Part shown: positions 22,101 through 33,500 of the stretch, piece after piece
How positions within the stretch are numbered: position 1 is the first letter of the stretch
Layout of the letters: every line of letters starts with the position of its first letter
Source of the DNA: Sebastes aleutianus
Taxonomy: Eukaryota; Chordata; Actinopteri; Perciformes; Sebastidae
Assembly: GCA_916700875.1 (NCBI GenBank)
Contig: CAKAKS010000031.1
Coordinates: forward strand, 9,263,977-9,327,976
Reading direction: 5' to 3'
DNA: 64,000 bases
Notes under the pieces: generated by a model
Database searches by the model: none
What the model was told of the DNA's origin: nothing
Seen by the model: the letters and a program-made list of their open reading frames with translations, nothing else
Made by a program: the position numbers and the translations under genes

Positions 22101-25100
22101 TTAAAATGAGCCTTTTGATGGTCACAAATGTTGATTAAACAGCATGCTTAAAAATCAGATCAAATTTCAGAGTTCATTGCACTTCATTAGCGCCTTTTAT
22201 AGTATTTTTTACCTGCCAGTGCCGTCTCAGCCCGATGATTACAGCTTAACCCTCCTGAGCTGTTTTTATGAAGTGATGACATTTTGGACAGACATGGATG
22301 TAAACTGCAACTTGACTGGTTGGCGCAGGCAAACAAACCGCGAGGCAGTAATTTTAGGCTGAATTTTACGCCCTTCTTTCTCCTCTACTACTGAATTTTA
22401 TTAGTCACCCCACTTCAACACGGTCACAACAGGAAAATAAATTTTGGTCATGTATTAGGCAACAAAGGTATTTGATTAGAGCTATTACAGTTTATATTAT
22501 TAGAGTTGCCCAGCAAAGTAGAGCTGGATACAAACATATAAAATCTACACTGGACTTCTGAATGTTGCAAACCGGGCGAAGTGGGCAAAGCTTTGTCATT
22601 GTATATAATATGTTAAACCATTCCTAAGCTTATTGTTGAAATATGCATTATATTTGTTGTATAACTTCCATTAGTGAAAATGACTGGAGACAATTATCTC
22701 ATGCCTACCGTCAGGCCCCGAGGGGTTGACCGATCTTGCCACTATTTATCCTGCTTGACAAGTTAAACACATTTAGTGCTGGGAGTTGGTCAATAAGAAG
22801 CCGACTCCCTCATCAAACATTAAATTAACACTGACTTGTTCAATTAGAGGCTCCTGCACCTTAGCTTGAAATGGCTCATCCTTCTCTGTTAACCTAAATG
22901 TAGATGTTTCTTGCCCGGATGCAGACTGGCTCAAATTTCAACAGCAGCTCAAATCAAACATAATTTCTTTTCTTAAAGCTTTACAGCAAGTATAGGTAGA
23001 GTGCATTGTAGTACTGACCATTGATGTGGGAATGCAAAATGTATGAAGTGCATGTTTAGCAGCAGTTTGTTGTATAATATCCTGAACACTTTTTTTACAG
23101 TGTTAAGTTAGTTGCTTGCAACTATTGTGGTATGTTAACAGGTGTTTTTTTTTTTATTCACTTAATGGCACAACTCAGTCATTCTGTTTGAAAAATGTTT
23201 TTATATACCAGAAGTGCAAAAAGCAGGGTGCAGAGTAATGCACATATGTCTAGTGGGAATATAAATAATATTAATAATATTAATAATAATCAAATCAAAC
23301 GAGAAAATAAATCAAATGTTGCTTTTCAGACATGTTGTAATTTACGTCACCCACTTACGTCACAGACTCCTTTGAATGGAACTGTGGTCTTTTTTTTACC
23401 TTTGCGTCATCAGTGAGTTGATGTCACATTCCTTAAGTGGAAATAAAAGCTCATCTTTGACACATTCACTTTTTTTAAGGGATAAAGGCTTTTTAAATTA
23501 AAATGTCACTCAGTCAGCTCGATAGCAGTCGTTATGCAGGAAGGAATCATGTATGTGTGTGCATGTAGACGGGAGTGAACGTCCAACAGGAAACAGCAGA
23601 CAATAGATTCATCTGACTGAGGTTCATCATCAGCATGGACACAGTGTTTCTGAGACTGGACTGGCCGTCCCTCGTTCCTTTGACCCTTTCGTTGTCCCTC
23701 TGACTGCCTGTCTGTCTCACTGCTTTAACATCCAGTAGGGCTGCAACTAACCATTATTTTCATTATCGATTAATCTGCCGATCACTTTCTTGATTAATCG
23801 ATTGTTTGGTCTATAAAATCTAAAAACAAATCTCCAAAAAATCCAAAGTTATTCAGTTTAATATGATATAAAACAGAGAAAAAGCAGGTAATCTCCATAT
23901 TTGAGAGGCTGAAAACAGCTTTCTCTGACATTTTTTACATGAAAAATAACTTAAACGATTAATTGATTATCAAAAGAGCTGGCAATGCAGCTCTAATATT
24001 CAAGGTTATATAGACCGATATTCTTCAGATGAACACATAACTTAAACAAAAAATGTATCTGTTAAATTTGGCTCTTGGGGGTGTCTGGTAGCTCACCGGG
24101 TAGAGCGCGTACCATTAAAGGAATACTTTTTCTGATCATTAAATATCTTATGTTACAAGTTGACTATAGTGTCCACATTTGGTTTTAAAGGTCTGTTATG
24201 ACGTCTTCTGTGTCCTTGTCTCCTGTGTGCAGATGGACCGTCAGATCCTGATGCAGAACCAGATGAGAGAGAGACAGATGGCGATGCAGGTCGCCTGGTC
24301 CAGAGAGTTTCTCAAATACTTTGGGACTTTCTACGCACTGACTACATTTGGACTCACTGTGGGGTGAGTTTTGTATACCGCTGCTCATAGAGGTCCAGTG
24401 GTGGAAAGTACATTTACTCAAGTACTGTACTAAAGTACAATTCTGATGTACTTGTACTTTTCTTGAGTATTGCCATTTTATGCTATTTTATACTTCTACT
24501 CCACTACATGTGTTTGAAAACTTCAGATAATAATACAAAATGTAATCAACAAATAAATGATGATGTATTATTATAAGTTAATATAAAACTTTATTGATCC
24601 TTAGGGGAAATTCATAAGCTTCCCGGCAGTATATATAGTACAAAAATAAGACCCACCTTTACCACATTAATGTATCAATAATTCTTATCCAGTAATATAA
24701 TACACATTATTCTGATGTTGGCCATTCTGCATAATGAATACATTTTAATGCCAAAACTTTTGTACTTTTACTTAAGTAAGGTTTTGAATGAAGGACTTTT
24801 ACTTGTAACAGAGTATTTGTATACTGTAGTATTGCTACTTTTACATGAGTAAAGTCGGTAGAAGTCAGCGCACAGGGGTTTAGTTTAACATGAATTCACC
24901 TAGAGATGATCTCTTGTTTCTAACACACACATACAAAGAGCCAGTAATAATGCACAGTGAGAGAACAACCTGTATCAGCTTGTATATGTCAGCTGCAAGT
25001 CTTCACAGCTTCAGTATTAAAGTAATCACAGTCTAGTATCCTTTACTGCCGCAGCTCCATGTGTGATGTTTTGCAAGGGTTCGTCACAGTAGTCACATCC

Positions 25101-26207
25101 ATTTTTAAATGTGTAGCAGCCCTTTAAATGTCTGTACATCAGTGGTCGTGAGTCTGATTCACTTCACATTTTCCACATTTCATCGTTCTATATTCTCAGG
25201 ATTTAATTATTGAGAAAATTCCTGTATTGCTGTGTGTATTTTAATGCAAACTGCAGATCCAAAAATATAATTGTGTAGCCTAAAAGGAAGTATGCGTTCT
25301 CTGAGTGCTTTTATTTATCTTTTTATCACATAATTACAGTGTAAAATACTAACATGTTCCTCTCTTTGTCTCTATACTTTTCTTCAGTGCGCTAAAAAGA
25401 AGGAAACCGGCCCTATTTGCTCCCGTCATTCCTCTCAGCTTCTTACTTGCCTACCAGATGGACAGCGCTTATGGGACACTTATTTATCGCATGAGAGGTA
25501 AGTCAAAGCAGTTATTATTATCATCATCATTACCCCACACAAGCAGAGCTTTAATGCTGGCCAGAAAAAAAAAAACAAGCCTTCCATTGAATTTCAGCCA
25601 GAGCTGTTACACACACATCCACAATTATCAAAAGTTTATTAAACAAAAATGCCTTTTATTACAAAAGTCACGCATCAAATCACAGTTATGCATATAAATG
25701 TAATTAAATGGTTAGTCAGACATTAGTATGTTTAATATTTGAACATCTGTGTATCCCCAAAATACACCCACATGCCTGGAGGTGTCTATACCTCACATGC
25801 CCAAATCTTTTTTTGGGGGTATAATTATCATATACATATGTAAAAGCAGCTATAATACATTTATATTCTCTGCCATCAGTGCTCACCTGGAAAGGCAGAA
25901 ACTCAATAGTAATAACCCAATAATTAGCGTTAATTAGCTGACACATTATTGAATGAACTGGCTGATTTAAAACAACTACTGTATGTATAGGACAAAAATA
26001 ATTGTTTTCACAGACACCCATTTGCCACAATACCACACATATAATACACATGTATTATTTTTCTCTATTGTACCTTCAGGGGAGGCTGAGAGTATTATGG
26101 CGTCTGAACATGACCGTCTGGACTTGCCTCACGGGACTCCAACTTTCGATAGCATAGAGAAAGCCCGCCGCGCTAGAAGCAGCCTCGCCTCCTTCCTGGA
26201 GAAATGA
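13175..26207 (+). CDS. plgrkt: Plasminogen receptor with C-terminal lysine (PLGRKT)
   Basis: Membrane plasminogen receptor that exposes a C-terminal lysine and promotes plasmin formation at the cell surface. Four coding exons: 13175-13255, 24233-24363, 25388-25497 and 26080-26207, with GT-AG junctions and phases 0, 2 and 1, giving 149 residues (human 147). The start is MGFLLSKSMDANLKKQQEFM, close to the human N-terminus. MRERQMAMQVAWSREFLKYF is nearly identical to mammals. Two hydrophobic segments follow (around residues 54-70 and 79-95), separated by the basic KRRK. The C-terminal block contains FDSIEKARRAR and ends in SFLEK, so the terminal lysine needed for plasminogen binding is kept. Intron 1 spans 11 kb and is full of repeats. 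The gene is intact. It sits between the PD-L1-like gene and relaxin, as in human 9p24. Confidence 0.96.
13565..14191 (-). pseudogene. L2-type LINE, C-terminal ORF fragment with (ATCA)n tail
   Basis: An open frame of about 150 codons on the minus strand has LVQNAAARFLTNTSR, LHWLPVRFRIDFKLL, AINGLAPPYLSEIL and GDRAFAVAAMELWNKLP, typical of the C-terminus of fish L2 reverse transcriptases. The 3' UTR (GGCTATACAAATACATTTTG) ends in TGATTGATTG at about 13571-13587. It is 5'-truncated, in plgrkt intron 1, antisense to the gene. The long frame without stops suggests a fairly young insertion. Confidence 0.88.
14192..14370. mobile_element. Retroelement 3' end (TCAAGTTTCAAGTTTCTTTA type)
   Basis: The wording, with GTCATATGCACAACAATTAA and GCAATGAAAATCTTGGGTCT, is a recurrent fish non-LTR 3' terminus, abutting the L2 fragment. 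Confidence 0.55.
14609..15491. mobile_element. Long-inverted-repeat (foldback) element in plgrkt intron 1
   Basis: The left arm (14609 to about 14855) and right arm (about 15237-15491) are inverted copies for roughly 240 bases; both contain ATTGGTCCAGTATTGAGGGA (one as its reverse complement) and GTGTCTGACAACAT. The arms are close enough to form a long hairpin. The loop of about 380 bases holds a 40-codon minus-strand frame (15069-14950). Such arms are typical of foldback or long-TIR nonautonomous DNA transposons. Confidence 0.85.
15590..16270. repeat. Third occurrence of the local repeat plus a short internal duplication
   Basis: 15700-16145 matches 10780-11130. In addition ATTTCTAGAATAATATCT and TACTACACAGCAAACATGAA occur at about 15605-15655 and 16170-16225, so the copy is bordered by a direct repeat of about 90 bases. 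Confidence 0.8.
18225..18335 (-). repeat. Interspersed repeat ending in (AGAC)n, copy 1
   Basis: Contains CACCAAGTGTGAGGTCGATC, CTCGAGATATGCATAGGACA and GACAGACAGACAGAG. It is the inverse of the copy at 49262-49420 in jak2 intron 6. Confidence 0.75.
19384..19497. mobile_element. MITE fragment (GGATCTATTGGCATAAATGG type)
   Basis: Shares GGATCTATTGGCA(T/G)AAATGG, TTTAGTGTATAATCACC and TTTCGTTA with the fuller copy at 44323-44641. Confidence 0.7.
20452..20592. mobile_element. Truncated hAT-like MITE (GGGCTGGGCAATAT type)
   Basis: TAGGGCTGGGCAATATTTCG followed by ATGAGACTAGATATCGTCTT is a recurrent fish MITE left end. Only the left part is present, so it is a fragment. Confidence 0.6.
23735..23997 (-). 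mobile_element. MITE of the GATTAATCG family, copy 1
   Basis: Ends AGGGCTGCAACTAACCATTA and CAATGCAGCTCTAATA are inverted repeats of each other, with TCGATTAATC words inside. Same family at 38073, 47535 and 59886. Confidence 0.8.
24079..24115 (+). mobile_element. tRNA-like SINE head fragment
   Basis: GGTAGCTCACCGGGTAGAGC matches a tRNA-type A box (TAGCTCACCGGG), as in tRNA-derived fish SINEs. There is no B box or complete cloverleaf, so it is not a tRNA gene. Confidence 0.4.
24403..24858. repeat. AGTAC-rich dispersed repeat interrupted by a LINE tail
   Basis: GTGGTGGAAAGTACATTTAC, CAAGTACTGTAC and TACTTCTACTCCACTACATG mark a common fish repeat. Near 24588-24625 CTTTATTGATCCTTAGGGGA, a non-LTR 3' tail, interrupts it. 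Located in plgrkt intron 2. Confidence 0.7.
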
Positions 26208-26444
26208 CGAGTTGGTTGTTTGAGACAAAATCATAACCGTCCAGCCGATGCATTCACCCATTCTGCTTTTGCTTAAAAAAAAACTGCCTTTTTGACATTA
26301 TTGAGTCTATGGTTTGCACTATTTCTATATCATGGACCTTGAGTCAAATTCAATATTAATGAATATAAAAAGAATTATGTTTTTGTTGTTATTATTATTA
26401 GAGGTGCATCAGTAGTTAAACACATTTACTTAAGCCAAACAAAA

Positions 26445-27446
26445 TACTTACCGTAAAACTCCAATTAAAAGCAGAGCCCCCATTATACGCCCAGTCCCTT
26501 TTACTCGCCAGGTGTGGCCACACTTTTGACAAAGAAACGCAGGTTCTCAATTAGACGCCAGGTAACTTTTGTCAATATGGACATGCAACACATCGTTAGA
26601 TCGGTTAGAATCTCCACAAGTCAATTGTTCAGTTCATTTCATGGAAACCATGAGCATCAAAGTAAAATTCATTCAGATTTACCAGCATGGTAAACAAGAG
26701 ATATGAAAAAAAAGTGGTGAGTCCGAATATGTGTCAATACCTCGATTATTTATATTCCTTTAATCCGTAAAAATACACCGATCAAAAGAATCAAAAGTTT
26801 TTTTCATAAAACTGAATCCAAATTGTAAATATTGTCATGTGAAGTCCATTGTTGCTCACTGTCTGCTAACTTCGTTCGTCAAACGAAGAACGCACTTTAA
26901 CCGACATGAACAATATTTCCTGCACCGTGTTGTTGGATATGTTTGTTTTCATCACCTTCCTGGCTACAAAATAAAAGTGTCCCCACCTTTCTCTGTTTAG
27001 TTTTCACCCCTTTTCCCTTTGCGGTATGCCAAATAGGCTCGTCGCTGACAGACAGGTTTGGATTTAAGAGGATAAAGAGAGGTGTTGAGTCGGTATGCTT
27101 GCCGTAAAACAAGCGTTGTCAAAGCTAGGGTTGGTAATGTTCTCCAAAAACATTTTTTTGTTCTATTTGTTGAAATTGAATCAAATGCTCTGACGGAAAA
27201 AAAAATCCGGTAAGCCTGTAAATAACCTACCCGAGCAAGATCAAATGAATGACTTGTAATTAATAGGTTATTTGTTAGCCAAATTTTTTATGCAGTTAAT
27301 ATTCATACCGGTTTAAATAAACAATTTGATAGTATTTATTTACTATCTTTGCTGAGCAAGATTGTTGTGCGAAAGAAATTAAAGGCTTTCTCATATATAC
27401 ACCGAAAATAAAAAACCTGGGCTTAATTGCAGTTTTATGGTAAGTT
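26445..27446. mobile_element. 1 kb nonautonomous element with TACCGTAAAACT termini
   Basis: The left end ACTTACCGTAAAACTCCAAT matches the reverse complement of the right end (ACTTACCATAAAACTGCAAT). Inside, GGGTTGGTAATGTTCTCCAA (27130) looks like the edge of a second, nested repeat. No transposase frame. It lies just after the plgrkt stop, perhaps within its 3' UTR. Confidence 0.65.
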
Positions 27447-27989
27447 ACACCGTCAGTACTGGAGTATATCATGGAATAAATCTGTAACATGTATATTTGC
27501 ATTAATTACATTCAACCATTGTTACATATTACACTCAGACATTATTGTACACTGAGACTACAGCTGTGTCCCAAATCCAGACTACATACTAATCTATGAC
27601 TCATTTTAACAGTTAATATACAAAAATATCAACATACTTTACCATAATTATTCTAACAGGGAATGATACAATACTGTATGTGTGAAAGCTACTGCCCATT
27701 AAACCGTTTCGTATTAATATTATAAGATTAGACACCTACTTTAGTTTTCCATATTTGAGCTGTTTCACCACCACCCACGATTTATTTTAATCAGCTGGCG
27801 CAGGTCTATTTCCTTTGCGCACTGCATTGTGGAAGAATAGTGTGCATCAACAGCGTACTCAACACTTAGTATGCATGAAAAGCTGCTTAGCCTCAGTATG
27901 TAGTACTTGAATTGGGACACGGCGTACGTTTCAACAGGTTGTGTCTATGTCAATCATGTTCTTAGTTAAAGCTGCATTAAGTGATTTTT

Positions 27990-28420
27990 GACCACTAGAG
28001 GGCAGAAAGACTCCTAAACTCACTGACAGGAACATAACCCCTTACAGGTTATCAAGGCCATATGGCTGATGTTTCAGTAAACAGTTGCCTACTTGCACAT
28101 CAGGCAGACACAAAACAACATGAAAATCTCTTGGTGTATATTTTCTTGCTACCTGACACGGAGAAATGTAATATTCACATGTTTTTTTAACCCTACTTTG
28201 GCTGACAAGCTCCGTGTATCATGTGCTAGATGCATAACTTTGGGGTTTTTACATTAGACAGCTGATGTTTCCTGCCAGGCAGGTAACTGGAACACTCGCT
28301 GTCAAAGCAATGATCAAATCAGCTACAGAGTGATCAAAATGTTAATATCATAAATCAACACTGCAGACATTTGTCCTGACAGCAAAAGATTGTTATAAAT
28401 CCAAAATGTATCACTAAAAC
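27990..28420. repeat. Probable dispersed repeat between plgrkt and rln
   Basis: The opening GTTAAAGCTGCATTAAGTGA and CCACTAGAGGGCAG resemble recurrent fish repeat ends. The right boundary is not clear. No coding sequence in 27450-28760. Confidence 0.4.
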
Positions 28421-28768
28421 TTTTTGGTCATTGGTTACCGAAAGAGTTAATTTGTCGAATTTGAGCGTCTAAAGAGCTTTATTTTATGTATTCAGTGGAT
28501 GTATAATATAACAAGGTGCTGATATTTATACATTGTGTTTAATTTTAACTTGTTTGACATCATTGAAACTATATTTGAAAATCCAATAAAAAGAAATATT
28601 GCCAAGACTTTTCTCTTCTACGATCATGTTTTGTGACACGTTGCTAGTTTGATGCAAAGTTCCAACTTATCTAAACACCAAATCTTTTTTTACAATGACA
28701 TCACATAACGTGTTAATAAAAGCCTGAAGCACTTCCGATCTTAATTTCTTCCCAGTGAAATGTACAAG

Positions 28769-28927
28769 ACGTCACACATGCCTTCGTATTGTTTGTCTCA
28801 AAATCGTCACTGCGACTAGCGTATGAGTAATGTGCACACTCACACATCGCATCAAAATAGTCCCCGAATATTATTACAATAAAGAAATAACTCCCAAGTA
28901 CGTCATTGTCATCAATCTAAATGACGT
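28769..28927. promoter_or_regulatory. Three CRE half-sites upstream of rln
   Basis: ACGTCA at 28769 and 28900 and TGACGT at 28922 lie 310-470 bases before the relaxin ATG, next to a (GT)n(GGGA)n tract (28926-28960). No clear TATA box. Regulation by cAMP is a guess. Confidence 0.25.
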
Positions 28928-29236
28928 GTGTGTGTGTGAGAGGGAGGGAGGGAGGGAGAGGGGTTGAACGCATAGGTTGATGAGTGAACCAGTGACTAGG
29001 TTTATAGAGAGAACAAAAAGAGGAAACCGAAGCCTGCTCTGCATCACAAGACCCGACACAATAGGAGCATCTTTTACAACTTCAGCATTTGGCTCGCAAC
29101 GTAACTCTCCTAACAATAAAAAACGACAAGGAAACTAACAGGATTTGAAACACTGATCAGATCTGAGGTGGAGCTCAGCTTGCTTGACCCTCCTCTCTGC
29201 AGCGGCAAAACCAGCCAACTTGTTCTCAAAGTGAAA

Positions 29237-30344
29237 ATGCTCTGGAGATTGACTCTTGCCGTGGCTGTGGTGTGCGTCGGTGGCATATGCAAGTGTGTGA
29301 AGGCTGACGTGATGAGCAGACTGATCCTGCCGAGGGACTACGGGGTGAAACTGTGCGGGAGAGAGTTCATCAGAGCGGTCATTTTCACCTGCGGTGGCTC
29401 CCGGTGGAAACGGTCCACAGAGGGGGACATAGGTGAGTTAACCTTTACTGCTGTTTCATTAATTAGTTAATTTGTGCACCATAAGTGGAGAATGTCTAAA
29501 AATAGCATTACAGAAATAAGTATACAGACATCAAAACATTTAGACTTGTTAAACGTCTTTAATTATACAGTATTCTGGTGTAGCCAAGGTATATTGTAAG
29601 AAACTGATTTCTCATTAAGGCTAAGGATGATTAAAGGGAGGAAGAAAAGGTTCACAGGCGAGGAACTGTTGATTTCTAGCGAGCGCATGTTACTGTAGAT
29701 GGTGGGTTATTACACATCAAAATGTTAGGCTGCCACAGAGCTATAATCAGGCAACAGTTGCCCCCACATTTCAGTTGGACAGCTGATTGACGGAGCCTCG
29801 TATTTCAGCACCATGGTCAGCTCATTCTTCATTGTTAGCATTTTTTGTGAGTAATAACCATCATTCATGTGTTGTTAGTCACATATTCTGATCTGTGAAT
29901 TTGTTTTTTTTACTATAACTAAAGGTGCATTTGACAAATAATATACTTTTTAGTCAACTCCTGCTATTATTTATCAATCCTCCAGATCCCTTCCAGTGGA
30001 GTTCCCTCAGTGACGTTACATTGGAGGAAAACCATCACACCTGGCAACCTGGCGCAGAGCTCACAGCAGATAACCCTTCTCCACTCCGTATCGGCTCCTC
30101 CTCTTACTCCCTGGCAGACCTCCTGGCTCTTTACGGGGTCAGAGGAGACCGGCAGCAGCAGCAGCCGCTGCCGCTGAGTAACTCGGCTCTTCAGCCGTCC
30201 GCAGTTTTAGGCGAGCGAGACGGGAACCGAGCTGCAGCTGATTGGCCCATACCGAGCAAGAAGAAGAGGAACTTTTCTCTGGGCGTGGCGGGGAAGTGCT
30301 GTAACCAGGGCTGTACCAAGAATGATATCGGACGCTTGTGCTGA
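29237..30344 (+). CDS. rln: Prorelaxin (relaxin family peptide hormone)
   Basis: Secreted two-chain hormone of the insulin/relaxin superfamily, acting on RXFP receptors. Two exons, 29237-29432 and 29986-30344, joined GT-AG in phase 1 as in the family, giving 184 residues. Order: signal peptide from MLWRLTLAVAVVCVGG; B chain with YGVKLCGREFIRAVIFTCGG, containing the receptor motif R-x-x-x-R-x-x-I; a KR site at 58-59; a C-peptide with a Q4 run; KKKR at 157-160; an A chain of 24 residues with the CC-3-C-8-C pattern (KCCNQGC ... RLC) and a stop directly after the last Cys. I chose the ATG at 29237, not an in-frame one 69 bases upstream, because it begins the signal peptide and has A at -3. The B chain resembles RLN3, but position beside jak2 and plgrkt marks the RLN locus. 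AATAAA at 30574. Confidence 0.94.
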
Positions 30345-30573
30345 GGCAGGGAGGAGAGGTGGGGGGGAGGAGAGGTGGGGGGAGGAGGATGAAGATGTAG
30401 GAGGATAAATATGGAGGAGAGCAAGTTCACATCTGCTCTTTAATAGGCCTGATATTTTAATAGATAATCTAATATTTTCTTTATTCTCCTAACTTGTTTG
30501 ATATTTTGTTTAAAAAAAGGAAATGTATGTATGTTCTGTATGTACTGTATGTCACCCTTTCAGCATCATTGAA

Positions 30574-30579
30574 AATAAA
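30574..30579 (+). terminator. Polyadenylation signal of rln
   Basis: AATAAA 230 bases after the rln stop codon, the first canonical signal downstream, followed by T/G-rich sequence. Confidence 0.6.
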
Positions 30580-30599
30580 TTTGAAATACTGTGTTAATA

Positions 30600-33500
30600 T
30601 GAAATGTTGAGCCGCATCATATGTTGTCTTTGACACTTGTTTATGTTTGGAGCGATAAACAGCGTCCGTATTCTCGCCCGCAGACCATCGGACTAAACTA
30701 ACGTTCATACTAGCGCGGGCCAATATCACACATTAATGTCATTTAGGCTGCTGTGAACTTATTGCTGGCCTCTGTTCACAACATTACGTCTGTCTGATCA
30801 TTTTTCTGTTAACACCCTGAGGACACTACTGCAAAAGAGCAGATTTCTTTTTTTCTTTTAACCCTTTCTGACGCAGATAAAACAAACCAATAAATACATT
30901 TAGCCCCTTGCACTAAACCCCCACACTGGTCTAAATGTAGAAATCATGAACAGAACTTTATCTTGACTAGAAAAAGCTCTGTACTGTGGGTACAATATGA
31001 TGAAGCTTTATGTGAAAAGAAAGCCACATTTACATTAAAAAAAAGTACAATTTTCACGCCCGTAGTACTACAACATGTTTTGTTTAATAAAAGTATACAC
31101 ACACCTGGAATATACTCCATATCCATCTTTCACTATTTACATCTATCTACACATAAATGCATTAAAGGCAGCTGCATGTTGCCATCAGATGACAGAACCA
31201 GGCTTAATGTCATTCACACTGCAACAAACTCGAATTGAAATAAATGGAAAAACCACCAAGATAAGAACAATTATACATATTTCAAAAAATAATCTTATTT
31301 GGTGTTACACACCAATGTACATATACAGTATATCACAATAATGGTTATATGAGTAAAACAAATCTGGAGGGGGGTAATATTTTCCATCTTGGCATTATTT
31401 AGCAACTCTGAAGAAACTGACAAACAACAGACTTGACGTGATCAAAATCTTCAGACCGGTGTGATACTGCCCAGAGGTTAGAGCGTGGGAGCTTACAGAC
31501 ACACTGTATGTTTGTAAGTGAGAAAACGTTGCTCTTTACAGTGACTCATTCTTAGCGATGTGAGAGGGCATCCATCCTTTGACATTTTATGCGTGCGTGT
31601 GTGTATGGCATCCTTTTAATGGCATTAAAACCAATATTAACATTTTTTTTTAAATCACATCCACAGAGCTTTTAGAAAGATGCCAAATAAAAGTTTGTGA
31701 ATTAATCATTTTGACAGGTCCAAAATTAATGTTTTGTTTATCTCTGTGGAAGATATCAGACGTTCGGTTCCCACTTCTAACAAGACTTGTGAGCCAACAA
31801 CGTTGGTATCACGTGGTATCTCTGGGTCGTCAGCGATCAAGTTGCCAGTTAGTGTGGAAAAAATGGATAAAAGGCTGAATCTGACACTGTTGTCTCCATC
31901 AGGCTGAAGAATACGTGAATATTTACCGTGGCAACAAGTGAAAACTGACGTTAGCACATATTAGCTGCCGTATCTTAGTTGAAAAACAATAACCCATAAA
32001 AGTACAATTCAGCATATTTAAACAAAACCAACAACTACCAACAGCCATAGTCCTTATAACCTTAACTAATGTGTTGTCGACGAAGATGCGCATCAGAGGG
32101 GATTTAGAAGTGGATGGCCGACTGAAAAATAAGTGAAATAAGGGTTTATTTTGACCAAACCAGAGTTGGCGATTGTTGGAAAGGCGGTTTTGGTGAGTTT
32201 TATTTTGTTTCTGTCGAGTTTGAATGAAGTTTGTTTTATAATGCTCCGCCAACCGAACAGCTGTCTGAGTCTCACTCCACTCGACCATAAAAGACGCAGG
32301 TTGTACAATGAACTAGCAACCACTTGTTGTGAAGTGAATGCAATGGAACGGGGTAGGGAGAGTGCAACATCTAGTGGTTGAATGTTGTAAATAGCACCTT
32401 TAAAGCGATGGTAGGCAGAATGTTTTTGGCATCATTGGGCAAAAATTCCATAAAAACCTTTCAGCATATTGTATTCTGGCCCGTGACGGGAGACTGTCAA
32501 TCACTCACAAACTCCGATCAAACGGTCAAACTAGGCAGCGCTGATCAAATATGAATCAATATTCTGTAACTGTAATCCCTATTTCTAAGTTTTTAAGTTT
32601 AAAAAAAATCCCAAAGAAAACACTGATACATTTGCGGCTAACATTGTAATGCACGGCATAACACATAAATGTATTCAACATATACACACGCTCTTCAACA
32701 ACTCTAAATGGGTTGAAAAATTATGACATGAACAAAGGTCAAAGAAAATAAAACCATCACTTGCAACAACAAGCTACTGCAGAAAATAAAAGCATCTCCC
32801 TTCATTGCTTTTTTTCTCCACCAAAATAAACTTTTCACACTACAGGCAGATAGTATAGCCTCATAATAACACTAAAAACATCATACTGTATTTATATATA
32901 TACACCCATTAATAATTACAAAGGCAACATCATCATTTCCAGTTTCAAAAACAAGAATGATACTGTATGAGTCCATGATGTGACACTACTAGATACCCTC
33001 AAGTAGTTCTCAAAGGGATAACTAAGCAGTTATTGCTGTCTCTCTAATGTAGTTGACAAATAAGAGTTGATTTGTGTTAATTCTGACCCCTGATGTGTAG
33101 TCATAGCAAGCTCAGAAAACACACAGAATCATCCTCGATGTGCAATGAATATCTGTAAAACACGAGTCCACTGTAACGGCAGAAATGTGACTCCAAACCA
33201 CCCGTAGAGACGTTCATAACGGGTCCCCTTGTGGTGCTTCACATTTATGGTCTGTCCTTTATCAGTCTTAAAACTATCAAGCAGGAGGATCCCTGCTCAG
33301 TTCCAGTCCTTAAAAGTCCGGCCACAAGAGCAGTGAGGTTCAGGTGTGAGGTTCAGGTGTGCGGTAAGATGGCTGTTGAGAATCCCATAGCTTCTTTGGT
33401 TTAACAAGTTGCTGCTCATTTTACAATAATAACATAACAGTACAAAATCAAATAAATGATCATTAACAAATGAAATGCTGCTTGCTGGAGATTTATACAT

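Larger units (their letters stand above)
16270..24232 (+). other. Remainder of plgrkt intron 1
   Basis: No coding sequence supported. Short frames here lack family signatures. It contains scattered repeats listed separately and otherwise unclassified AT-rich DNA; 20780-23700 is largely without recognisable repeats. Confidence 0.6.

Noticed and set aside
24079..24115. tRNA gene
   Set aside because: Only an A-box-like head is present; no anticodon arm, B box or acceptor stem.
28874..29116. 80-codon minus-strand frame upstream of rln
   Set aside because: Crosses a GT/GGGA tract and has no homology signal; the plus-strand rln promoter region is the better reading.
29168..29236. In-frame upstream ATG as the relaxin start
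   Set aside because: It would put 23 mostly polar residues before the signal peptide. The ATG at 29237 starts a typical signal sequence and has a better context.
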